From assembly GCA_030035585.1 (NCBI GenBank), contig CM057476.1:25094501-25158500 (forward strand): 64,000 bases of DNA, written 5' to 3'. Positions 56,671 through 64,000 of the stretch are shown here, in pieces (within the stretch, counting starts at the first letter, position 1; each line of letters opens with the position of its first letter). The notes under the pieces were generated by a model. That model did not search any database. It saw only the letters and a program-made list of their open reading frames with translations, and had not been told where the DNA came from. This stretch comes from Dugong dugon (lineage: Eukaryota; Chordata; Mammalia; Sirenia; Dugongidae). A program made the position numbers and the translations under genes.

Positions 56671-59432
56671 AGACAGAATAATGGTCCCCATAGATATCCA
56701 CGCCCTAATCTCTGGAACCTATGCGTGTATTACCTTACATGGCAAACGGAACTTTTGCAGTTACAATTAAGGTTAAGGATTTTGAGATGGGAAAGTTTAT
56801 CTGGGATTACCTGGGTGGGTCCAGTGTAACCACATGGGTCCTGTTATGGATTGAATTGTGCCCCCCCAAAAAATGTATGTCAACTTGGCTAGGCCATGAT
56901 TCCCAGTATCGTGTGGTTGTACTCTGTTTTGTTACCTGATGTAATTACCCTATGTGTTGCAAATCCTAATCTCTATGATGTTAACAAGGCAGGATTAGAG
57001 GCATTTATGTTAATGAGGTAGGACACAATCTACAGGATTATGTTGAATCTTGAGTCAATCTCTTTTGAGATACAAAAGAATTGAGCAGAGAGGAAAGGGA
57101 CCTCATTATTACGAAGAAGAAAGAAGAGCCAAGAGCAAAGTGGAGCATATCCTTTGGACCTGGGATCCCTGCGCTGAGAAGTTCCTAGACCGGGGAAGAT
57201 TGATGACAAAGACCTTCTCACAGAGCCAACGGAGAGAAGAAGCCTTCCCCTGGAGCTAGTGTCCTGAATTTGGACTTCTGGCCTTCTAAATTGTAAGAAA
57301 AAAAGTTTTTCTTCATTAAAGCCACTCTCTTGTGGTATTTCTGTTATAGCAGCATTAGATAACTAAGACATAATTTCATACCGGGAGTGGGGTGCTGCTC
57401 TAACAGATACCTAAAATGTGAAAGTGGTTTTGGAATTGAGTAATGGGTAGAGGCTGCAAGACTTTTAAGGCCACTATGAGTCGGAATCCACTTGATGGCA
57501 ATGGTTTTTTTTTGTTTTTTTTTTTAATTGTAAAACCTAGATTGCCTTGAAGAGATTGTTAGTGAAATCATGGACAGCAATGACAATTCTGGTGAGGGCT
57601 CAGAAGGAAGTGAGAAGAGCTGTAACACCACAGATGGAGCAGACAATGAGAAGCAACGGTAGAGAAATGGTGGCAACAGAAACAGGGGACCAGCGTGATA
57701 CAGCTTGGGAGCCAGCCCACGGAGCAAGAGAGCTGAGTGCCTTCAGGTAGGAGGCTTCCTGGTGGAGTGGGGTGCCTCCAGGCACTTATCAGTAGAGCTA
57801 AAGAGCTTTGGAACACTTGCCTGAGCAGGGCAGATGCTGGGCCAGCCCAAGAAGCCTGAGGGGCTGAGGGCCTGACAGGCCAAGGAACCAGGAAGCAGAA
57901 GAGGTGAGGGGCAAAAGCAGAGCTGCTTCAGTCTCAAAGGGTGGGGTCATGGCCTCCTAGGTTTTAAAGAGTCAGGTCTTCACCTACTTAGTTCCTGAGT
58001 GTGGGGCTGCCTTTCACGAGTGCCAGTGGGAGGGGGCTGGATCCGCTGCCCAAAACTGCGTGGGCAGGGCTGCCATGCCTAAAGGGCAGAAGAATGGGCC
58101 TGCTGCGGCTGAGGGGGTAGGCTTGCACTCATACAGTCTAGGAAAATAGGGCTGCCCAAAGCTGAGGGAGCAGAGTTGCCATCCCAGTGGGCCTGGAAGG
58201 CAGAGCTGAAGCCCAGGGCTGAGGGGCCTCCACCCAGAATCCAGAGTGTGGCCAACACCCAGAGCCTGGGGGCAGGTCCATTGCCTAGATGGTGTCAGAG
58301 AACAGAGGATTATTTTCAAGCCTTGAGAGTTTATTATAAATTGTTCTGCTGGGTTTATTGACTTGGTTGGTGCCCATCAACCCTTTCCCTCCAATTTCTC
58401 CCATTTTTATAGAAATTTCTACCTTGTGCCTGTTCCACCATTGTACTTTTGAAATTTGTATTCTAGATTTCAAAGATGAAGAGGGATTTTGCCCCAGGAT
58501 GGAATTTGCACTTGGAGTTAAGACTTTTGGGACGATATGATGGGGTAAATGTGTTTTACATGTGGTAAGGGCATGAAGTTTTGGGGGGCCAAAGTATGGA
58601 ATATTATAGATTGAATTGTGTCCCCCCAAAATGTGTGGCAACTTGGCTAGGCCATGATACCCAGTATTGTTCCGTTGCCCTCCATTTTGTTATCTCATGT
58701 AATTATCCTATGTGTTATAAATCCTAATCTCTATGAGTTAATGAAGCAGGATCAGAGGCAGTTATGTTAATGGAGCATGGCATAATCTACAGGATAAGGT
58801 TGTATCTTGAGTCAATCTCTTTTGAGATATAAAAGAGAATCAGAGAGGAGAGAGACATCATCAGCACCAAGAAAGAAGAGCCAGGAGGGGAGCATGTACT
58901 TTGGACGCAGGATCCCTGTGCTGAGAAGCTCCTAGACCAGGGGAAGACTGATGACAAGGACCTTCCCCCAGAGCCAAAAGAAAGAGAAAGCCTTCCCCTA
59001 GGGCTGACACCCTGAATTCGGACTTCTAGCCTACTCAACTGTGTGAGAGTAAATTTCTCTTTGCTAAAGTCATCCACTTGTGGTATTTCTGTTACAGCAG
59101 CACTAGATAACTAAGATAGGTCCTTAAAAGCAGAGAACCCTTCCCAGCTGTGGTTTGAGAGAGATGTGACTATGGAGGATCATTCACAAAGATGAAACAC
59201 GGCTAGCTTTGAAGATGGAGGAAGAGGACCATGAGCCACAGAATGTGGCAGCTTCCAGAAGCTGGAAAAGGCTTCTCCCCTACAGCCTCCAGAAAGGAAT
59301 GTGACCCTGCTAACACTTATTCCAGTGAGACCCATGTTGAACATCCACGCTACAGACCTCTATGATAATGTGTTTTTTTAAGCTACCAAGTTGGTGATAA
59401 TTTGTTAAAGCAGCAACAGGGAACTAATACAG
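56671..59432 (+). mobile_element. MLT1-like LTR split by a MaLR-type element
   Basis: Left part 56671-56841 (ACCTTACATGGCAAACGG, TTGAGATGGGAAAGTTTATC, GATTACCTGGGTGGGTCC) and right part 59124-59432 (GACTATGGAGGATCATTCAC, CTAATACAG end) are the two portions of one ancient MLT1-type LTR. The gap is exactly the nested element plus its 5-bp duplication GGTCC. Confidence 0.8.
56842..59118 (+). mobile_element. Complete-looking MaLR-type LTR element: two LTRs and a short internal region
   Basis: 5' LTR 56842-57370, internal region 57371-58601, 3' LTR 58602-59118, flanked by GGTCC (56837-56841 and 59119-59123). The LTR start (TATGGATTGAATTGTG) and the ~1.2-kb non-coding-type internal region fit the non-autonomous MaLR group. 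The two LTRs differ by roughly 15% by eye, indicating great age. An AfroSINE 3' fragment lies in the internal part near 57470-57527. It is a fossil with no intact gene. Confidence 0.8.
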
Positions 59433-59990
59433 TGGAAGAGTTCCAGGCAGAGCGAACACAACATGCAAAGGCCTGGAGGTGAAAGAACATGGCCTGCACT
59501 TTATGGAGACACCCAGCAGGGTGAGCTGAGGCTGGTGCTACAGCTGCTGTTCCCTGCCCTCATGTACCAGTAAGTCAACACTTACTGTTGGAGGCAGACA
59601 CCTGAGGCTCTCCACGGCCCTCCAGCTGCACACCCAAGGGCAGGTTCTGGAAAGTCAACCAGGGCAGCCGCATTGGCAGGTGGCACTTCAAGAGCATCCT
59701 CTCATCCCTGGCCTTCCTTCTTTTCAGGTACTCTGTTAGTTACAACCTGAGGTAGAGCTAAACATCTTCTGAGAACAAGCCCCTCTTCTCCCTAAGGAGG
59801 TCTTCGTCAGAGGTCTTGGGCTGTGAGATTCAAGATTCTGGGTCAGGCGTGGGTTTTAACTCGTGTGGCCGCAGCCAGCTCTAGCAAGGTAATAGTTACA
59901 CGGCTGCACTCAGGAGGCTTTTCCTGTTCTGGGTTTCTGGAACATCCACGCGAGCCATGAACCAGGCGAACATCTTCCTGTGGAACGTGA
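59433..59990. other. Non-repetitive sequence upstream of the PITPNB CpG island
   Basis: No gene, RNA or young repeat recognised. GC content rises towards the right. It could hold distal promoter elements of PITPNB, but no specific site is supported. Confidence 0.5.
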
Positions 59991-60900
59991 ACTGAGGGCC
60001 AGTGAGGGTAACAGGACCCGGCGTCGCCAGCCTCCCGAATCCGTCATAAGCCTTTAATGTCGACTTCTGAAGTGAGGTGTCCGTCAAGAGGCGGGTCTCC
60101 CGCCCCTCAAAGCAGTGAAGGAAAGTTTAGTACTGGTGACGGACGGCAAAACGACTTCCAGGAAACTGACTGGAAGCCCCAAGAAAAAGCGTAGGATGCA
60201 GAAACGCCCGGAGGGTACTTGACAGTCCACTGGCGGGCCCGACCCAGACTCGCGCAGCCGTAGTAGAAACAGCACGCTCTCGGCCGGGCCGCGCAGCCGC
60301 TGTGGAGGCCTCGTGCGCCCGGGGTGGGGCGCGGGGCTGAGACGGAGCTAACCCTCATCGCGCGCTGACGCGCCGGGCGGCGGCGGAAGAGTGCGGACGC
60401 GCAGGCGCCGGTGTGGCTCGGGGCCGGGAGGCGGGACCGCGCAGGCGCCTTGACAGGCGGTAGCGGCGGCGGCAGCTGTGAGGGGAAGATGGTGCTGATT
60501 AAGGAATTGTGAGTGGGTCGGTGGGCGCGAGTGAGGCTCTGGGGCGGCGGTGGTGGGAGAGTCATTGACTGAGAAGTGGCGGAATCCCTCCGAAGACAGA
60601 GTGAGCCCCGGGCCGGCCGCTTCTTGCGCGCGCCCCATCCCCCCGCACGCGCCCCTGGCCCACTCGAGGCCCCTCCACTGTGGGCCTCCATTCCCCTAGA
60701 TGTTGCCGTGGTAACGCTGCTTCCCCACCCCCACCCCCCCGCTCCCCTTCCCCGGTGCAGAAGCTCCTGGGTCCGGGCAGGGGCGCGTGGCTCGGGAAGG
60801 TGTGGCCAGGAGTTTCCGCTAGGACCCGCCTTTTCCCCACCGCCACCCCCCAATCGCGTCTGGGTCTGGGCCCATTCCCAGGTCCTCTGATGGGACCGAG
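59990..60900 (+). promoter_or_regulatory. PITPNB: CpG island promoter of PITPNB
   Basis: A dense CpG block, in contrast to the CpG-poor surroundings, with the core at about 60230-60680. No TATA box. It contains two GCGCAGGCGCC motifs (60399-60409 and 60439-60449; NRF1-like), a GC box (GGCGGG within 60430-60435) and a CGGAAG ETS-like site near 60383-60388, all upstream of the start codon at 60489. This is typical of a broadly expressed housekeeping promoter. Motif function is inferred. The exact transcription start cannot be placed. Confidence 0.8.
60489..60508 (+). CDS. PITPNB: PITPNB exon 1 coding part (phosphatidylinositol transfer protein beta)
   Basis: ATGGTGCTGATTAAGGAATT encodes MVLIKE plus two bases of the next codon and is followed directly by GTGAGT (60509-60514), a strong splice donor. 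PITP-beta begins MVLIKEF, while the alpha paralogue begins MVLLKEY, so Ile4 and the TT start of a Phe codon point to beta. The ATG has A at -3 and G at +4 and lies in a CpG island with a GC-rich 5' UTR. The protein (about 271 aa) moves phosphatidylinositol and phosphatidylcholine (the beta form also sphingomyelin) between membranes, mainly at the Golgi. Only seven codons are seen, so identity rests on a short match plus context. Confidence 0.78.
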
Positions 60901-61109
60901 CCATAGCCTAAGGGTGCGGGGAAGCGGTAGATCCGACTGTGATTTGTCTTGTGGGGCGGAGCCTACCTTTAACCGGCTTGAGATTGGCTTTTCAGTTGAA
61001 GGCAGCCTTGGTTTTGGGACACAAGGTGGGACGTTGGCGCCCTAAGTTCGTGCAGGAGCCTGGAGTCCGGAAAACCTGCGCTCCATTGCGTAGCGCAGTT
61101 GACTTAATA

Positions 61110-61200
61110 GGAGAGTCATATCTCTACTTTGAGTCTCAGTTTCCACGTCTTTAAGATAGGTGACAGTCTGGGCCCCACCTACTTCAAAGGTGGTATGTCA
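61110..61200 (+). mobile_element. Possible MIR fragment
   Basis: TTGAGTCTCAGTTTCCACGT and TTAAGATAGGTGACAGTCTG resemble the MIR core. Short and diverged. Confidence 0.45.
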
Positions 61201-61595
61201 AATAGAGGAATTCCCAGAGTTAATCAGACCTGAGAAGTGATTTTGTTGAAAAGTTGGGGCATTTCACACTAGGAAGGACTGAATATCACAGGAAATCTGG
61301 TTGACAAGGAATGTTCAGCTGTCACAGCTGGCTGTTGGTGTCAGCATCCCTTGGGCAACTAGGGATTTCGAGTATTGCCCATTCTTTGTTTTCTCAAATG
61401 CTCTTTTCATTTTAAACTCTTAAAAAGTATATGTATTAGTGGTTAATTTAGCTATCTCCAGACAGCATATTTTGGTGTTAGTTCTCAAACCTTCTTTTAA
61501 AAATCATGTTATTTCTCTGCTTAAAACTCTCCAAAGACTCACTGTCTCACTGGGAATAAAAGCTAAAAGCTTTTACAATGCCACAAGGTCGTAAA

Positions 61596-61801
61596 GGAGC
61601 CCTGGTAGCGCAGTGTTTAAAGCATTGGACTGCTAACAGAATGGTCTGCAGTTCATACCCACTAGCCAGCCACTCCACGGGAGAAAGATGTGGCATCTGC
61701 TTTTGTAAAGGTTTACAGTCTTGGAAACCCTTTGGGACAGTTCTGCTCTGCCCTACAGTGTTGCTGTGTGTTGGAATCGACTCAGTGGCAATGGGTTTGA
61801 C
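61596..61801 (+). mobile_element. AfroSINE, full length, in L2
   Basis: GGAGCCCTGGTAGCGCAGTG, GGGAGAAAGATGTGGCATCT, AAGGTTTACAGTCTTGGAAA and GAATCGACTCAGTGGCAATG. ACAAGGT precedes and follows it, suggesting the target duplication. Confidence 0.88.
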
Positions 61802-62086
61802 AAGGTTTTATGCTGTGTTTTCTTATTCTCTGATCTCATTTACTACCCTTCCCGTGTCTCCAGCCTCCCTCACTTCCTTGCTGTTCCTCCACAATCCTGG
61901 AATAATCTCAGTTCTGGACCTTTCCACTCCGCTTGAGGTGCTCTTTCTTCAACTCACTACTCATCTCTTTTCTTCAGGTCTTTGCTAGAATATCACCTTC
62001 TCAGAGAATTCCTCTCTGATGACCTAGTAACAACACTCACCCATTTCATATTTGCCTCCGCTGCTTTATCGTTCTCCTTAGGACAT

Positions 62087-62611
62087 GTTGTTGTTGATGT
62101 TAGGTGCTATAGAGTCGGTTACGACTCATAGCAACCCTATGTACAACAGAATGAAACACTGCCCTGTCCTGTGCCCTCCTCACAGTCATTGCTGTTTGAA
62201 CCCATTGTTGCAGCCACTGTCTCCATCTATCTGTTTGAGGGTCTTCCTCTTTTTCACTGACTCTCTACCAAGCATGATACCCTTCTCCAGCGACTGGTGC
62301 CTCCTGATAACTTGTCCAAAGTATGTGAGACAAAGTCTTGCTGTCTTCCCTTCTAAGGAGCATTCTGGTTGTATTTTCTTCAAAGACAGATTTGTTCCTT
62401 CTTCGGGCAACCCATGGTGTATTCAATATTCTTTGCCAACACCATAATTCAGAGGCATCAATTCTTCGGTCTTCCTTATTAATTGTCCAGCTTTCACACG
62501 CATATGAGGCGATTGAAAATACCATGGCTTGGGTCAGGCGCACCTTAGTCCTCCAAGTAACATCTTTGCTTTTTAACACTTTAAAGAGGTCTTTTGCAGC
62601 AGATTTGCCCA
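62087..62611 (-). mobile_element. RTE LINE 3' end, 5'-truncated, minus strand
   Basis: About 525 bases from GTTGTTGATGTTAGGTGCTA to GCAGCAGATTTGCCC. The minus strand encodes the RTE C-terminal block (SYACESWTINKEDRRIDASE, ELWCWQRILNTPWVARR at about 62400-62500) in a partly open frame. No catalytic domain is included. Inserted in L2 within PITPNB intron 1. Confidence 0.88.
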
Positions 62612-62954
62612 AAGCAAATCTATTACCATCTAATACAACACAATGTATTACTATTTTTCTAGTCTCTGGATAGAATGTAAACTCCAAGAAGGCAAGGACG
62701 TTTTTGTGTCTCTTGCTCACTCCGGTATCTCCAGCTCCTACATTAGGCCATGGCACATAGTAGTTGATCAATACTGTAAGTATTTGTCAAATGAATTAAT
62801 GAAAAATTGTAACTTTGGTCAGTGACAGGGATCCTGAGAAAAGACACAGTTACTTTTTGTTGTAGAGTGAAAATTTGGACAATGCAGTTAAAGGTTATGT
62901 ATAGTCTTGAATTGGATTTATATAAAACTTTTCTTCCAAGGCATTTGTACAATT

Positions 62955-63120
62955 TATTGTGTAGATGTTGTCTTATTTATTATTCTGACATCTTTGTTAT
63001 GTAGATGGGTGGCAGATATTAATACTAATGGAGGAAATAAGACAGAGAAAGAATTTGACTTGCCCTAAGTCCCATAGCAATTGAGTTGCAGAACTGATTT
63101 TAGATTACAGATTATGTAGT
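62955..63120 (+). mobile_element. MIR-like SINE
   Basis: AGATGGGTGGCAGATATTAA, AATTTGACTTGCCCTAAGTC, CCATAGCAATTGAGTTGCAG and AACTGATTTTAGATTACAG fit the MIR core. Confidence 0.65.
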
Positions 63121-63399
63121 CACCTTTTCTTATTAGTAGTTTTTTCTCCTTCCTGAAAGGTGAGTTAAGTGTTCAAAGATCCTTTTGACAGTTATATGGG
63201 TAGTATTAAGCTAATTCACCAAAAGCAATTCCCATTGGATATTTGCACACTATATTTTTTGCTATTCTTTAATTTTATCATAAAAATGCACTGAGGTAAT
63301 GAATGTTTAAAATGTGCCCTAAGTCTAACTTTTTTTCCTAAGGAGTTATAAATCAGATTACTTGCTGTTCATTCAAGTCTGTCTTCCCTAGATTCTCGC

Positions 63400-63690
63400 A
63401 CCCCCTGCTTCAATTTATTGAAGGCAGGGCCTGTCTCATTTAAAACTCATTGCTGTTGAGTCAATTCCGACTTACAGTGACTCTATAGGACAAAGTAGAA
63501 CTGCCCCCATAGGGTTTCCAAGGAGCAGCTGGTGGACTCCAAATGCCAACCTTTTGATTAGCAGCTGAGCTCTTGAACTACTACACCACCAGGGCTTCTT
63601 ATTTTATCTGAGTATTCCCAATATCTCACACAACATCTAGGCTAGCATACTGTAAGTATTCAGTCAGGGTTGTTGAATGAAAAATGATTC
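63400..63690 (+). mobile_element. L2 3' end interrupted by an AfroSINE
   Basis: TTGAAGGCAGGGCCTGTCTC before and TCACACAACATCTAGGCTAG plus GTTGTTGAATGAAAAATGA after the SINE form a typical L2 terminus. Confidence 0.7.
63441..63598 (-). mobile_element. AfroSINE, minus strand, short form
   Basis: CATTGCTGTTGAGTCAATTC, TGACTCTATAGGACAAAGTA, CCCATAGGGTTTCCAAGGAG and CTACTACACCACCAGGGCTT. It lies in an L2 3' end. Confidence 0.87.
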
Positions 63691-64000
63691 TTTTTCCTCT
63701 CAGGTCAACTTTCTGAAATTGTTTTTGGCCAGGAGCAGTGAATGGGTTATTTCTGTGTAAAGATGTTGGTAGACTAAAATACTTAAGCAAATGTTTGTTT
63801 TATAAAATGCCATTTATTTTTGACATGGAAAATAAAGGTTAGAAATGATTGGGAGGATTCAGTGGAAGCACTAAGCAATAGATGACAGTTCTGGTTTTAA
63901 AGAATTAAATGGAATTGTAAATTCTATTTGAAAAATTATTTTCCTGAGGATTTTCAGAGAAATTGGAATCTGTTCCTTTCCCCTGTTTTATTAAGCAAAT

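Larger units (their letters stand above)
61500..62805 (+). mobile_element. L2 LINE 3' part, interrupted by an AfroSINE and an RTE
   Basis: TGCTTAAAACTCTCCAAAG (61520), TGATCTCATTTACTACCC (61832), CAGAGAATTCCTCTCTGATG (62000), then after the RTE TAGAATGTAAACTCCAAGAA (62672) and GGCACATAGTAGTTGATCAA (62753) run in L2 order. The inserted AfroSINE is 61596-61801 and the RTE end is 62087-62611. Non-coding and old. Confidence 0.8.
60509..64000 (+). other. PITPNB: PITPNB intron 1 (5' portion)
   Basis: Begins with the donor GTGAGT and runs to the window edge. No second exon (expected to continue the RVVLPCSVQEY-type sequence) is recognised. The first ~1 kb is GC-rich and repeat-poor. The rest contains MIR, L2, AfroSINE and RTE pieces. 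Confidence 0.7.

Noticed and set aside
60107-60904. 265-codon open frame on the minus strand through the CpG island
   Set aside because: GC-rich DNA has few stops; the product is low-complexity Pro/Arg/Ala/Gly and overlaps the PITPNB promoter and exon 1. No splice or family evidence.
60900-64000. Further PITPNB exons
   Set aside because: No segment continuing the known protein was found; coding-like pieces here belong to RTE and SINE copies.
1-64000. CRISPR arrays, prokaryotic operons or phage-like systems
   Set aside because: Repeats are dispersed or tandem retroelement parts without spacers, and all signals (SINEs, LINEs, splice donor, CpG island) are mammalian.

Overview
This is mammalian nuclear DNA from an afrotherian, most likely an elephant (Loxodonta, Elephas or a close relative). 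The evidence is about fifteen AfroSINE copies (tRNA-derived head, RTE-derived 3' half), several RTE LINEs of the type that mobilises them, and a young L1 family with long monomeric 5' UTRs. No bacterial or viral genes, CRISPR arrays or operons are present. The only host gene recognised is the first exon of PITPNB on the + strand: seven codons in a CpG island at about 60.0-60.9 kb, followed by a splice donor. The rest of the window to 64.0 kb is its first intron.

Layout: 1-4.18 kb is an old, internally deleted L1 with a 5' array of ~128-bp repeats. 4.30-17.35 kb is a composite of two young L1s: a full-length 8.8-kb element with open ORF1 (332 aa) and ORF2 (1273 aa), whose A-tail is followed directly by a nearly identical 5'-truncated copy. 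One 15-16-bp target duplication flanks the pair. Both sit inside an ancient L1 that resumes at 17.36-19.5 kb. 19.5-20.6 kb is mostly unassigned. 20.6-32.8 kb is an ancient L1 interrupted by a full-length older sister of the young L1 (21.40-30.22 kb), an AfroSINE and a solo ERVL-like LTR. 33.5-36.4 kb holds an RTE with an L1 3' end inserted. 37.7-42.5 kb is an AfroSINE split by a 2.9-kb RTE, itself split by a truncated L1. 43.3-50.6 kb is another ancient L1 with an AfroSINE, an LTR and a 2.7-kb RTE nested in it. 50.6-56.7 kb has MIR, MER5, L2, AfroSINEs and an LTR inside an LTR. 56.7-59.4 kb is a MaLR-type element inside an MLT1-type LTR. From 59.4 kb repeats thin out towards the PITPNB promoter; intron 1 has L2 interrupted by AfroSINE and RTE copies.

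Most functional sequence is retrotransposon machinery. L1 ORF1p and ORF2p (endonuclease, reverse transcriptase, Cys-rich domain) copy L1 RNA; RTE machinery mobilises AfroSINEs through their shared 3' ends. No wholly new system is visible. The best second-look items are the L1-in-L1-tail composite, the 264-266-bp 5' UTR monomers, a Lys-rich small ORF whose stop overlaps the ORF2 start (ATGA), recurrent duplication of the L1 3' tail, and three independent opposite-strand RTE/AfroSINE insertions at the same TAAAGATT-like site of an AfroSINE.

Family names come from recognising consensus-like sequence by eye; no database search was run. Boundaries without a stated target duplication are good to about 10-30 bases.
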